64,000 nt of DNA, taken from NCBI GenBank assembly GCA_023389035.1, contig JAEWFC010000023.1, positions 124,001 through 188,000 on the forward strand, given 5' to 3'. The DNA comes from Acidobacteriota bacterium. Its GTDB lineage: Bacteria > Acidobacteriota > Blastocatellia > Pyrinomonadales > Pyrinomonadaceae. The notes below the pieces were generated by a model, which was given only the letters and a program-made list of their open reading frames with translations, was not told the DNA's origin and did not search any database. The position numbers and the translations under genes are program-made. How positions within the stretch are numbered: position 1 is the first letter of the stretch; each line of letters opens with the position of its first letter. This document shows, in pieces, positions 8,812 through 17,733 of this stretch.

Positions 8812-11800
8812 TTAGAAGCTTAACCTCGCTCCGAACTGCAGCGTACGCGGATCACGGTATGTCGTGACCTGTCCGAAAGTTGAGGAACCGTTTCCACCCT
8901 GCGAGACAGGCTGTGTTGTCTGGCTCCATACCAGTGTGCTGAGCGCACGCGGGTTTGTGAAGTTGAAGACATTGAAAGCCTCTGCACGAAGCTGCAGCTT
9001 GAACCGCTCGGTGAAACGGATGTTCTTAGCCATAGTGAAATCGACACGCTTGGTCGGCGGGCCGTGGATGATGCCGCGGCCTGCGTTACCAACCGTGTTC
9101 GATATCGGCGTATTGTTATTGATCGGCGTGATCTGGAAGCATGACGTATCGAACCACTGCTGCGGCGTACGCGGTGCATTCGCGTTCGGGTCGCATGTGA
9201 TGTTCGGACGTGCGACCGTCAGCGGCGGAGGTATCAGTCCCATTCCAGCCGGATCGAACGCTGACACCGTAGGTGTGAACGGCAGTCCGGTCTGATAGGT
9301 GATGATGCCCGATGCCTGCCAACCGCCGAGCACCTTACCGACAAATCCACGCTGGGCGCGATAGAAAGGCAGCTCGTACACATAGTTGATCGTCAGGATG
9401 TGGCGGCGGTCCAATGCGGCCCGTGCGTAATCGCTTCCGATGTCGTATGTGTTCTGCGGCGTCGTCGAACGGTCGGTCCAGTTGTCGGTCATATTCTTCG
9501 ACCACGTGTAAGCAAGGTTGACCTCCGATGCACCTGAGAAGCGATGCTTTCCAGAGACCTGCAGACTGTGATAGTTCGAATTGAACCGCGGCTGGATCAT
9601 CGTGATCGAGCGGTATCCGCGATACGGGCGAACCTGATCCAGTATCGCTTCCTGTGCGGTCGAGAAGAACGCCTGTCCCGGCAGCTGGCAAGGAACGGTC
9701 GGCGTTGTCGAGGCACCTACCGCACACTGCAGGCCGAGAGCTTCGCCGGGTGCCAGCAGGTTCAGTTCATAACCGCCGATCAGGTTTGTGCCCTTCGAAC
9801 CGTAGTAACCGGCTGAAACCACTGTCTTCGACGTCAGCTGTCGCTGAATGTCCAGCGACCAATGCTGCGTGTAAGGCGTCTTCCAATTGGGCTGAACCGA
9901 TCGCACGTTTGATACGAGGTTCGAGGCGATCACGGCACAACCATTCGGCACGGGATTGCTAAGCGACGTTCCGGTGACCTGGCAGGTCTGTTGAAACGGT
10001 GGGTTCGTTGCGATGTTCTGCAGGAAAATACCGTTCAAGATCTGCTCGTGATACATTCCGTATCCCGTCCGGATCGCCGTGCGGCCATCACCGAACGGAT
10101 CCCATGCGATACCGATACGGGGCGCGAAGTCGTTCTTAGGAGCGTCTACGACGAACTTGCCATATGGCGAAGGGATCGGTGTGCAGTTCGGGAATGTCGC
10201 CGAACCGTTCGTGTTCATGATCAGGCCGTTACAGTAGTTGCCTGAGCCCGGAATACGGTTCCCTGCTCCCGTAACAAGCGGAGCTGCTGACTGGTTCCAG
10301 AGTTCCGGGACGAAGTTCGTCAAGCGGCCATTCTTATCGTACGGCGAGCCGAAGAACGAATAGCGAAGCCCCATATAGAGCGTGATGTTCGATCGGACCT
10401 TCCATTCATCCTGTACATACCACTCGAGGGCCTTTTGCCTTAGATCGGCAGTGTAATCAAAGCTTGCCTGGGTGAACGTAACGTTCGTGCCTAGCAGAAA
10501 ATTCGCCCACAACTGCTGCGTAGTGTTACCGCCGGGCGCGATCACGTTCGTGGTCGCACCGGGCGTATTGAATCCGCTGAAAAGGCCCTCGTTATTACCG
10601 CCAAGCGCATTCTCGTTCTTGCGGTATTTCGAGTAGATCAGGCCGGCCTTTACAGTGTGGCTTCCTTTGATCCAGGTAGCGCTGCCGGCGATGTTCGCCT
10701 TCCAAGAGAAGTTATCGTAAGGGCCGAAACTCTGCAGGGCAGAGAATCCGTTGCCGCTGATAGTCGGTGCACGATCACGCGTCACCGGGTACGCCATCGG
10801 CGGACGGATCGGTGAATTTGCCAGAGCAAGCAGGCCGACGTTGTTGCTGAGAATAGCACCGTATCCAAATGTGTAGCGGCCTTCAAAGATCAGGTTCGGT
10901 GCTGCGGCATAAGTTGCCTGAAGCGTGTGCGTTCGTCCCGGGGAATCCGTTGCCGTCGTCGACACTCCGGGAATTCCGGCACCGGAGTTGAAAAGCGAGT
11001 TCGCATCCGTCGTCGGTATCTTGTCACGCTGGTAACGGTAATAACCTGAAAGCTGATCGTTAAATGAGTGATCGATCTTGATCACTTCCTGCCGAAACTC
11101 GGCGATGCCTTCCGTCGGGAAGTTCAGTGTATTCGTTCCCGAGTTCGGCAGCGGAAGCCGGCTGTAGATGTTGGTAATGTACTGTTGTGCGACCGGGTCA
11201 ATATTCGGCAGCGTGCTGTTTGCCGGAAGAACCGCGTTACAAGTCGTGCCGGTTGCCTGAAGACAGATCGGGACAGTAAAAAATGCGTTCCTTTGGTTCT
11301 GGTTCGGGACAGTTGAAACCAAGGTCGGAAAACGCTTGTCCTTTCTAAACTCCTGTGAGAAGAAGAAGAACGTTCGGTCGTATTTCTTGAAGTAACTGTC
11401 ACCTGGTTCAGCATTCCCGAATCGCAGGAAGTATATCGGTCCGCCGAGTGTCCAGCCATAGTTATTGTAACGGAACGGTGCACGGCGAGCTTTTCCGTTG
11501 TCCGGATCACGGCCAAGAGTTGCCGGAACGTTGACCAGACTGTTGATCTCAACCGCGTTCGCGTTGAACGCTTCGTTTCTAATGAATTCGTATGCGCTGC
11601 CGCGGAATGACGACGTTCCGCTTCGTGTCACGACGTTGATCTGGCCGCCGCCGCTGCGTCCCGACTCAGCAGGATACAGCGAACGCAAAACGCGGAACTC
11701 GCCGATGGAATCGATGCTCGGATATGCCTGGATCGTGATGTTCGAACCCCGGTCGGTCACGTCCGCCCCGTCAACGGTAAACGTGTTCTGGCTTGAGCGT

Positions 11801-12387
11801 GATCCGTTGACCGAGATCGAAACGATGTTGGCCTGGCCGGTCGGATTTGTGGTACCGACGTACACCTGGTCCGAAAGGTCGTTCGATACGCCCGGTGCAA
11901 GCGTCACCAGTTGTGTGAAATTTCGGTTATTGATCGAGAGCTCACGGACCTGTTCGCCGCTGATCACGGTTCCACTTGTCGCTGAAACCAGATCTACCGC
12001 GACTGGGTCGGCCTCAACGGTTACTGTTTCCGAAATGTCACCAGCCTCAAGCGTCACGTCGACTGTCCGTCGCTGTCCGACGTCCAGCTTAATATCAGTG
12101 TTGACCGCTCGCTTGAAGTTCGCGGCCTCAACAGTGATCGTGTATGTGCTGATCGTAAGATTCGGCAGCGAAAACTCGCCGCTGCTGTTCGTTGTAACTG
12201 TTCTTACAACGATGTCGCCCTTCGTCGGGTCGCTGAGTGTAACGGTCGCTCCCGGAACCACGGCCCCGGACGCATCTCTTACAGAACCGAAGATCGATCC
12301 CGTGACCTCCTGTCCAAATGCTACACCGCTCAGGGCGAGGCCGAGTGCTGCGGCGAGCAAGATCGAACTAAACTTTTTTATGCTCAT
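8812..12387 (-). CDS. Oar-like TonB-dependent outer-membrane receptor with N-terminal regulatory-like domain
   Basis: A 1191-residue outer-membrane protein. The signal peptide (1-25, ending AFG-Q) is followed by a carboxypeptidase-regulatory-like beta domain (about 28-110, GSIFGSVRDASGAVVPGATV), a plug domain (about 125-255) and a long barrel ending in the outer-membrane insertion signal LQFGARLSF with terminal Phe. Such receptors are expanded in Acidobacteriota and take up large substrates with TonB energy. It lies between nagA and the NamZ fusion gene on the same strand, so glycan or muropeptide uptake is a reasonable guess, but the sequence does not reveal the ligand. A terminator follows at 8762. 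Confidence 0.88.
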   Translation of the reverse strand: MSIKKFSSILLAAALGLALSGVAFGQEVTGSIFGSVRDASGAVVPGATVTLSDPTKGDIVVRTVTTNSSGEFSLPNLTISTYTITVEAANFKRAVNTDIKLDVGQRRTVDVTLEAGDISETVTVEADPVAVDLVSATSGTVISGEQVRELSINNRNFTQLVTLAPGVSNDLSDQVYVGTTNPTGQANIVSISVNGSRSSQNTFTVDGADVTDRGSNITIQAYPSIDSIGEFRVLRSLYPAESGRSGGGQINVVTRSGTSSFRGSAYEFIRNEAFNANAVEINSLVNVPATLGRDPDNGKARRAPFRYNNYGWTLGGPIYFLRFGNAEPGDSYFKKYDRTFFFFSQEFRKDKRFPTLVSTVPNQNQRNAFFTVPICLQATGTTCNAVLPANSTLPNIDPVAQQYITNIYSRLPLPNSGTNTLNFPTEGIAEFRQEVIKIDHSFNDQLSGYYRYQRDKIPTTDANSLFNSGAGIPGVSTTATDSPGRTHTLQATYAAAPNLIFEGRYTFGYGAILSNNVGLLALANSPIRPPMAYPVTRDRAPTISGNGFSALQSFGPYDNFSWKANIAGSATWIKGSHTVKAGLIYSKYRKNENALGGNNEGLFSGFNTPGATTNVIAPGGNTTQQLWANFLLGTNVTFTQASFDYTADLRQKALEWYVQDEWKVRSNITLYMGLRYSFFGSPYDKNGRLTNFVPELWNQSAAPLVTGAGNRIPGSGNYCNGLIMNTNGSATFPNCTPIPSPYGKFVVDAPKNDFAPRIGIAWDPFGDGRTAIRTGYGMYHEQILNGIFLQNIATNPPFQQTCQVTGTSLSNPVPNGCAVIASNLVSNVRSVQPNWKTPYTQHWSLDIQRQLTSKTVVSAGYYGSKGTNLIGGYELNLLAPGEALGLQCAVGASTTPTVPCQLPGQAFFSTAQEAILDQVRPYRGYRSITMIQPRFNSNYHSLQVSGKHRFSGASEVNLAYTWSKNMTDNWTDRSTTPQNTYDIGSDYARAALDRRHILTINYVYELPFYRAQRGFVGKVLGGWQASGIITYQTGLPFTPTVSAFDPAGMGLIPPPLTVARPNITCDPNANAPRTPQQWFDTSCFQITPINNNTPISNTVGNAGRGIIHGPPTKRVDFTMAKNIRFTERFKLQLRAEAFNVFNFTNPRALSTLVWSQTTQPVSQGGNGSSTFGQVTTYRDPRTLQFGARLSF

Positions 12388-12582
12388 AGTGTCCCTTCCT
12401 GTATGGTCAGAAATGAAAATTCAAAATTGCAATCCATAAGAAATATTTGCGTTTTTGGAAGTTTATCCAAATTTTCGTTATCGTTATTCGCAAGCCTCTC
12501 CGGCCGCATTTTCGCAAATGCCCGAAAATTAACGCCTTCCTATGAAATGGATCCCCGCGACCGTATGTGGATTCGGTTCGGG

Positions 12583-15312
12583 TCAGTTATAAAGCAAATA
12601 TGATGCCCGACGGCTATTGAATTCAGCCAGGCCCTGCTGCCACGAAGCCTCGATCTGTTCCGGCGTCTCTCCACGCTTTAATCTATCTAGAATTTCCTGG
12701 TTAACAAGCAACCTCAGATAGCGGTCCGCCTGCCAGTCCGACGGGTAAAGCTTCCGAACAGCCGCCGCGATCTCGATGCCGGCCTTCACTGAATTAAACC
12801 GGGCCCGATCGGTAATAACGAAGTTCACGCCGCCAACCTGCTCATCTTTGAACACCGACCCGTTCGGCTTAAAACTCACCGGCACGAACCTTATCCCGGG
12901 AATGCCTCGGGCGTTCAAATACTTCGCCGCTTCTCTTCCGTCCATCCACGGTGCACCAAGTATCTCGAACGGCGTATCGGTTCCACGCCCGACGCTGACA
13001 TTCGTGGTTTCCATCAGGCCCACGCCCGGATAAAGGGTGGCCTGCGTCAGCGAACGCATGTTCGGCGATGGATTGACCCACGTCTGCCCGGTCTCATCGA
13101 ACCACATCGATCGCCGCCAGCCTTCCATCTTTATTACCCGAAGGTCGGCGCCGATCTTCCGCTCCGTATTCATCATCTGCCCAAGCTCGCCGATCGTCAG
13201 GCCGTAGCGGACCGGGATCGTATGCGCGGCGATGAACGAAAGCTTCTCTTCTTCCGCCAGCGGGCCTTCGACCGAAACGCCGTTTATCGGATTCGGGCGG
13301 TCTAGAACGTAGACGGGTATCTTCGCTTTCGCGGCTTCTTCCATTACGTTCTTGAGCGTCGCGGTGTATGTGTAAAATCGTGCACCGATATCCTGAATGT
13401 CGTAAACGATCGCGTCCAAGCCCTGAAGCTGTTCCGGCTTCGGCCGACGCATTCCGTCCTTATAAAGCGAATAGACCGGCAGCCCCGTCTTCCCGTCCTT
13501 CGTGTCGTCGATCTTCTCCGTATCAAGCTCGCCGCGAATCCCATGCTCCGGCGCGAAGATCGATACTAGGTCGACGTTCTTCGCTTCGTGCAGGATGTCG
13601 ATCGTCGACTTCCCTCCCAAGTTGCGTCCCGTGTGATTCGTTACAAGGCCGATCTTCTTGCCTTCGAGTTCTTTGAATCCACTCTTTTCAAGAATGTCGA
13701 TGCCGTTCAACACAGGAGCGCGGACACTCTTGTCCGCAACGGCCGACGCTTCGTTGGCCGTAACTGTTGTCGCCAGAGGAACCGGCGATTTGGGCAGGAG
13801 TGTTCGAACTCCTTCCTGGAACCTCGGTATCTGTGCTGCGACGGCAGCATGATATCTAGTTTCCTGCTCGCGCCATTTTTCCATCGGCGGATTCTCGATC
13901 GCGGAAGCTGCCACCGTCGCGACCCGTGCCCTCAGCGGCGTCACGTCGCCTTTGCCATCCGGATGCACGCGATTGGAAAGAAAAACTACGAACGTCTCCG
14001 ATGCAGGATCGATCCAGAGGCTGGTGCCGGTGAATCCGGTATGCCCATACGAGCCCAACGGGAATAGCTCACCGCGGTTCGATGAAAATCCGGTCGCAAT
14101 GTCCCACCCAAGCCCGCGTGTCATTCCGTCCGTAGAAACCACATACGGCGATGTCATCCTCTCTACCGTTTGGGCCGAAAGAATTCGATGTCCACCGGAG
14201 GCAGAAACCCGACCTGTAGGGAGGGTGTTCCTGCTGTTTGCTCGACCGACACCCTCGCTACCGCTCAGGTTTCCGCCTGTAAATGCCGGCACGACGCCGC
14301 CGTTCAACAGCGTCTGCGCGTAACGGGCTAGGTCATCTGCGGTCGAGAAAAGCCCGGCATGCCCCGCAACCCCGCCCATTCGATGTGCTGTTGGATCATG
14401 AACTTGGCCTCGAAGCATCCGATCTCCGGCCTTTTCATCGCCCTCAAACCTCGCTCCTAAATAACTATTTTGGCCGCGAACGTTCTCGGTCGGAGCTATA
14501 CGCGATGTCATCGCATCTGTCAGCGGATCCACAGGAAATCTCTCACGTGTCTCGACCCCCTCGGGCATGAAGTTGATGAACCGGCTTTCGACCATACCGA
14601 CGCTGCGAAACTTATCTTCCGCAAAATCTTCTAAACGCTCGCCTGAGATCTTGTAAACCAATTCCCCGAGGATCTCGAAGTTAATATCCGAATACACGAA
14701 CCTTGTGCCAGGAGGATTCCGCAGTTTTTCTTTCTTCAACGCCGCCAGCATTCCTTCGCGGCCGGTCCATTTTTCGCCGAGATCGAAATCGGGGCGGTAG
14801 CCTGAGATATGCGTTAGCAGCTGAAGTACGGTCACCTTCTTCGCTTCAGCATCTTCAATTTCTGGAAAGAACTTTCCAACCGTGTCATTGAGCCGAAGTT
14901 TACCCTGTTCGATCAGGATCATTATCGAGGTCGCCGTCGCGACCGGCTTGGTCAGCGATGCAACGTCGAAGATCGTATCGACGGTCATCGGCTCGACCGT
15001 CGGTACGAGCGAACGGGTCCCGAACGCTTTTCGGTAAACGATCTTTCCCTTGTGTCCGACGACGACGACCGCACCCGGCAACTTCTTATCCTTTATATCC
15101 GCGTTGACCAAAGCCTCGATCTGGTTCAGCTTAGCCGCATTCATCCCGACCGAAGCCGGCGTCGCGACAGGCAGGCCCTGTGCACTCAGAGATGAATTCA
15201 ACGCAACGACGCAAAGGAGCAAAACCGCAAAGGCTATGAGTCTGCGGCTCTCTATGAATAAAAACTTTGCGTCTCCGCGACTTCGCGGCTTTGCGTAAAA
15301 AACCAATCTCAT
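12583..15312 (-). CDS. Beta-lactamase-family serine hydrolase fused to NamZ (DUF1343) exo-N-acetylmuramidase
   Basis: A 909-residue exported protein (hydrophobic signal at about 24-44, ending LSAQ). Residues about 55-500 are a serine-hydrolase domain with SLTK (119-122), Y207-S-D and a later HTG, the SxxK/YxN/KTG-like set. Residues about 532-909 are DUF1343, named NamZ in B. subtilis, an exo-lytic beta-N-acetylmuramidase (IGLVTNHTGR, IFAPEHGIRGE, VYDIQDIGARFYTY). B. subtilis encodes the hydrolase AmiE and NamZ as separate genes in its MurNAc operon, so this is a natural fusion of two steps. The ATG at 15312 overlaps the LysR stop (ATGA). A longer open frame starts at 15456 inside lysR and is rejected. 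Three palindromic repeats lie inside the coding sequence, in the N-terminus, a hydrolase loop and the interdomain linker. Confidence 0.85.
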   Translation of the reverse strand: MRLVFYAKPRSRGDAKFLFIESRRLIAFAVLLLCVVALNSSLSAQGLPVATPASVGMNAAKLNQIEALVNADIKDKKLPGAVVVVGHKGKIVYRKAFGTRSLVPTVEPMTVDTIFDVASLTKPVATATSIMILIEQGKLRLNDTVGKFFPEIEDAEAKKVTVLQLLTHISGYRPDFDLGEKWTGREGMLAALKKEKLRNPPGTRFVYSDINFEILGELVYKISGERLEDFAEDKFRSVGMVESRFINFMPEGVETRERFPVDPLTDAMTSRIAPTENVRGQNSYLGARFEGDEKAGDRMLRGQVHDPTAHRMGGVAGHAGLFSTADDLARYAQTLLNGGVVPAFTGGNLSGSEGVGRANSRNTLPTGRVSASGGHRILSAQTVERMTSPYVVSTDGMTRGLGWDIATGFSSNRGELFPLGSYGHTGFTGTSLWIDPASETFVVFLSNRVHPDGKGDVTPLRARVATVAASAIENPPMEKWREQETRYHAAVAAQIPRFQEGVRTLLPKSPVPLATTVTANEASAVADKSVRAPVLNGIDILEKSGFKELEGKKIGLVTNHTGRNLGGKSTIDILHEAKNVDLVSIFAPEHGIRGELDTEKIDDTKDGKTGLPVYSLYKDGMRRPKPEQLQGLDAIVYDIQDIGARFYTYTATLKNVMEEAAKAKIPVYVLDRPNPINGVSVEGPLAEEEKLSFIAAHTIPVRYGLTIGELGQMMNTERKIGADLRVIKMEGWRRSMWFDETGQTWVNPSPNMRSLTQATLYPGVGLMETTNVSVGRGTDTPFEILGAPWMDGREAAKYLNARGIPGIRFVPVSFKPNGSVFKDEQVGGVNFVITDRARFNSVKAGIEIAAAVRKLYPSDWQADRYLRLLVNQEILDRLKRGETPEQIEASWQQGLAEFNSRRASYLLYN
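13720..13737. repeat. Perfect palindrome inside the NamZ-fusion gene (interdomain linker)
   Basis: GCGGACA (13720-13726), CTCT, TGTCCGC (13731-13737) form a perfect hairpin. It encodes part of the linker between the serine hydrolase and NamZ domains (ADKSVRAPVLN). It looks like a short mobile palindrome tolerated in a linker. Confidence 0.55.
14199..14279. repeat. Imperfect inverted repeat (about 80 bp) in frame inside the serine-hydrolase domain
   Basis: AGGCAGAAACC near 14199 faces GGTTTCCGCCT near 14268-14278 (10 of 11 positions), with inner arms ACCTG/CAGGT and GAGGGTGT (14221-14228)/ACACCCTC (14249-14256). It encodes a low-complexity Gly/Ser/Asn/Arg stretch (starting GGNLSGSEGVG) unlike the surrounding hydrolase sequence, consistent with an in-frame palindromic insertion. 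Confidence 0.55.
15265..15297. repeat. Palindromic repeat forming the N-terminal coding part of the NamZ-fusion gene
   Basis: CTTTGCGTCTCCGCG and CGCGGCTTTGCG are arranged around the palindrome CCGCG-ACTT-CGCGG (15275-15288). The repeat lies just inside the start codon and encodes the charged extension before the signal peptide. It resembles short repeats that are dispersed in Acidobacteriota and other genomes. Confidence 0.5.
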
Positions 15313-16226
15313 CTTTTTGCCCTGAGTTCTTTCTCGCGTTCGACGAAGCTTGCCTTGCACAGCCTTACGAATTCCTTTCCGATCGGTGAAAAATGTCCGC
15401 CACGAAGCCTCGCCAGACCCAGTTCCCATTTGATCTCGGCACCTTCGATCAACCATGAGATCAGCTTGCCCTCGCGTATGTCGCGTGCAACGGACTTTGC
15501 TCCGGCCATCCCGACGCCCAGGTTGTTGCCGACCATCTTATTGATCGCTTCCTGCCGTGAAAGTTCCATAGTGATGTTCGGTCTAACGTTAGCGGCTGCA
15601 AAAAATTCGTCGATCATCCGGCGCGTATTTCCGCCGCGTTCGCCGAGTATAAGGTCCTCGCCTGCTAGCGTCGCCGCACTAATGTATTTTTCTTTGACCA
15701 GAGCGTGCCGCGGATGTGCGATCGCGACGATCTCGTCCGAAAAGAGCGACTCGGTGCTTATGTTCAGGTTATCCACCGGCAGGGACACGAATGCCGTATC
15801 CAGTTCACCGTGCATTATCTTATCGACCAGCCGCTCACTCGTGCCTGACGTTACGGTCAGTTCGGAATTCGGAAACTTTTCCTTCAGCGAACGCATTATC
15901 GTCGGAAGCTGGTTCATTGCGAACGTGCCCGACGCAGTGCCGATCCGCAGCCGGCCGTATTCCGCACCCGCGACCTCAGCGATCTCCGCAACCGCAGCGT
16001 CGTGCTCGCGTAATATCTTCCTCGCACGCTCCAGCAGATATTCGCCCGCCTCGGTCAGGATCACACGCCGCGGAGTTCGCGTGAACAGCGGCAGGCCGAC
16101 CTCTTCTTCGAGCTGCCGGATCTGCATCGAAATTGCGGCTTGGGTTACGTTCACGCGGCGAGCGCCAGCAGTGAACGTCTTTGCCTCTGCGATCGCCAAA
16201 AATGCTTTTAGCTGTCGGATCTCCAT
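15309..16226 (-). CDS. LysR-family transcriptional regulator
   Basis: A 305-residue LysR-type regulator: N-terminal winged helix-turn-helix (residues 1-60, MEIRQLKAFLAIAEAKTFT and AAISMQIRQLEEEVG) and a two-lobed effector-binding domain (about 90-300). It overlaps the NamZ-fusion gene start by four bases and is divergent from the kinase-MurQ operon across a 144-bp intergenic region with a perfect dyad (16257-16276). It is therefore the best candidate for regulating both arms of the MurNAc locus, replacing the RpiR-type MurR used by E. coli and B. subtilis. The effector is unknown. A MurNAc- or GlcNAc-phosphate would fit by analogy. Confidence 0.9.
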   Translation of the reverse strand: MEIRQLKAFLAIAEAKTFTAGARRVNVTQAAISMQIRQLEEEVGLPLFTRTPRRVILTEAGEYLLERARKILREHDAAVAEIAEVAGAEYGRLRIGTASGTFAMNQLPTIMRSLKEKFPNSELTVTSGTSERLVDKIMHGELDTAFVSLPVDNLNISTESLFSDEIVAIAHPRHALVKEKYISAATLAGEDLILGERGGNTRRMIDEFFAAANVRPNITMELSRQEAINKMVGNNLGVGMAGAKSVARDIREGKLISWLIEGAEIKWELGLARLRGGHFSPIGKEFVRLCKASFVEREKELRAKR

Positions 16227-16256
16227 GATCTTGGTGACTCAGCCGGACGGAATGTG

Positions 16257-16276
16257 ATGCGTGTTACATCACGCAT
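16257..16276. promoter_or_regulatory. Perfect dyad, candidate LysR operator between divergent arms
   Basis: ATGCGTG (16257-16263), TTACAT, CACGCAT (16270-16276) form a perfect 7-6-7 inverted repeat about 31 bp upstream of the LysR start and about 95 bp upstream of the kinase start. A shifted pairing, GTGATG/CATCAC, overlaps it. LysR-type boxes are T-N11-A dyads of this size. Confidence 0.55.
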
Positions 16277-16370
16277 GCTTATTGATAACATAAAATCTAC
16301 TATGTTTGATTATATGTCAAGTATGTCGAAGAATAGTCACACGAATTTCCCCTGAGCCGAGAAAAAGGCT

Positions 16371-17357
16371 ATGACTGCCCGCCCAAAACAACGCGGCCGA
16401 AAACCACTCTCACCCAACGTGTATCTTGGCGTGGACGGCGGCGGAACAAAGACACAGATCGCATTGATGAATGCCTCTGAAACTGTCGTTTGCGAAGGTA
16501 CGGCCGGCCCGTCAAACCCGCTTCGCGTCGGCGTGGAAACGGCGGTGGCGAATATTTTGAAAGCGATAAACGATGCCTGCGATCGCGGCGGAGTTTCACG
16601 CGGCGACATCGCGGCCGCGACTCTCGGACTCGCTGGCGTTCGCCGTGCCGACTTGAAACAGCGTGTGAAAGCGAGCTTTTTCGAGCAAATGCGCATCCGC
16701 AAGACCGAGGTCGTGACCGATGCCGAGATCGCTCTTTACGCGACCACGCTCGGCAAACCTGGCTTAGTTGTGATCGCAGGCACCGGATCAGTTTGTCTAG
16801 GAAGGAATGCTGCAGGAAAGCTCGCGATCTCCGGCGGTTGGGGACCGCTTGCGGGCGACGAAGGCGGCGGCGTCGGCATCGCTCGCGAGGCCCTGCAGGC
16901 AGTCGCGAAAGCTTCGGACGGCCGCGGCATCGCTACCGTGCTTAGCAAAAGGGCATCCGAATACTTCAGAGCATCAGGCCCGGAAAATCTTATCGTTGCG
17001 ATATACTCGCCTCAGGTCGACAATACGCGCATCGCCGGATTTGCGAAATTTGTAGTCGACGCCGCACGTGCCGGAGACGCAGTCGCGGGAGACATCTTAA
17101 GCAGTGCGGGATTCGAGCTTGGCATCGCAGCATGTGCCGTTATCGAAAAGCTGGGATTGAAACGAAAGAAGATACCGATCGGATGCGTCGGCAGCGTATT
17201 CAAAGCGGGCGAACTGCTGACCGCTCCGATGATCGACGTTATCAACACCGTCGCCCCGAACGCCTATTTGACCGAGCCGCTAATGCCGCCCGCACACGCC
17301 GCGGCATTAATGGCGCTTCGAAACAAAAGCGGAGGTATTAACGGAGGAAAGCGATGA
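16371..17357 (+). CDS. BadF/BadG-family sugar kinase (MurNAc/GlcNAc kinase, MurK-like)
   Basis: A 328-residue ASKHA-fold kinase of the BadF/BadG/BcrA group: phosphate-1 loop VDGGGTKT (about 21-28), the interior LAGVRR segment, phosphate-2 loop VVIAGTGSVCLG (about 131-142), GGWGPLAGDEGGG (about 150-162) and adenosine loop near GCVGSVFKAGELL. Clostridial MurK, which phosphorylates both MurNAc and GlcNAc, belongs to this family. Human-type GlcNAc kinase does too. It is followed in the same run by a TonB C-terminal protein (ATGA overlap), murQ and a symporter, so MurNAc to MurNAc-6-P (and perhaps GlcNAc to GlcNAc-6-P) is the likely reaction. An unphosphorylated sugar import by a symporter makes such a kinase necessary. 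Confidence 0.85.
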   Translation: MTARPKQRGRKPLSPNVYLGVDGGGTKTQIALMNASETVVCEGTAGPSNPLRVGVETAVANILKAINDACDRGGVSRGDIAAATLGLAGVRRADLKQRVKASFFEQMRIRKTEVVTDAEIALYATTLGKPGLVVIAGTGSVCLGRNAAGKLAISGGWGPLAGDEGGGVGIAREALQAVAKASDGRGIATVLSKRASEYFRASGPENLIVAIYSPQVDNTRIAGFAKFVVDAARAGDAVAGDILSSAGFELGIAACAVIEKLGLKRKKIPIGCVGSVFKAGELLTAPMIDVINTVAPNAYLTEPLMPPAHAAALMALRNKSGGINGGKR

Positions 17358-17725
17358 AATTTTTATTCGCATTAGTTTTTATCATTTGCGGTGTCAATTT
17401 CGTCGTCGCTCAAGATAATTCGAATACATCCTCGGGGATCGGTCCGGGCAAAGATGCTAAGCGACCGGAAAATGCTCCAGTAATGATCTTGAGCAAGCCA
17501 GCTGCTCGTTATCCTGACAATACTATCGAGGTTCGTGGAACAGTCCGGTTAAGGGTTCAGTTTCTTAAATCGGGCGAGATCGGTGAGATCCGCGTGATCA
17601 CATCGCTGCCCCAAGGCCTAACGGAAAGTGCGATCAACGCCGCTCGTCACATTAGGTTCCGGCCGAAACGACAAAACGGAAAGGACGTGACGGCCTTTCT
17701 AATTGTTGAATATAAGTTTTCGTAA
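17354..17725 (+). CDS. Small exported TonB C-terminal-domain protein
   Basis: A 123-residue protein with a signal peptide (1-19, ending VVA-Q) and a TonB C-terminal fold (about 42-123): GTVRLRVQFLKSGEIGEIRV, ITSLPQGLTESAINAARHIRF and PKRQNGKDV, ending in a beta strand. It lacks the N-terminal anchor and Pro-rich span of a full TonB. A GGAGG sequence precedes the ATG, and the start overlaps the kinase stop. Similar stand-alone TonB_C proteins are frequent in Acidobacteriota. In this operon it might assist the nearby receptor or simply ride along. Confidence 0.8.
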   Translation: MKFLFALVFIICGVNFVVAQDNSNTSSGIGPGKDAKRPENAPVMILSKPAARYPDNTIEVRGTVRLRVQFLKSGEIGEIRVITSLPQGLTESAINAARHIRFRPKRQNGKDVTAFLIVEYKFS

Positions 17726-17733
17726 GGCCCCGA

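Noticed and set aside
11498..12439. A 313-codon plus-strand gene
   Set aside because: Antisense to the N-terminal part of the TonB receptor gene; Ser/Thr/Pro-rich translation typical of a shadow frame.
15313..15456. Longer N-terminus for the NamZ-fusion protein
   Set aside because: It would overlap the LysR gene by almost 150 bases and add a charged stretch before the signal peptide; the ATG overlapping the LysR stop is far more likely.
15355..16257. A 300-codon plus-strand gene
   Set aside because: Antisense to the LysR gene, Ser/Arg-rich with no domain.
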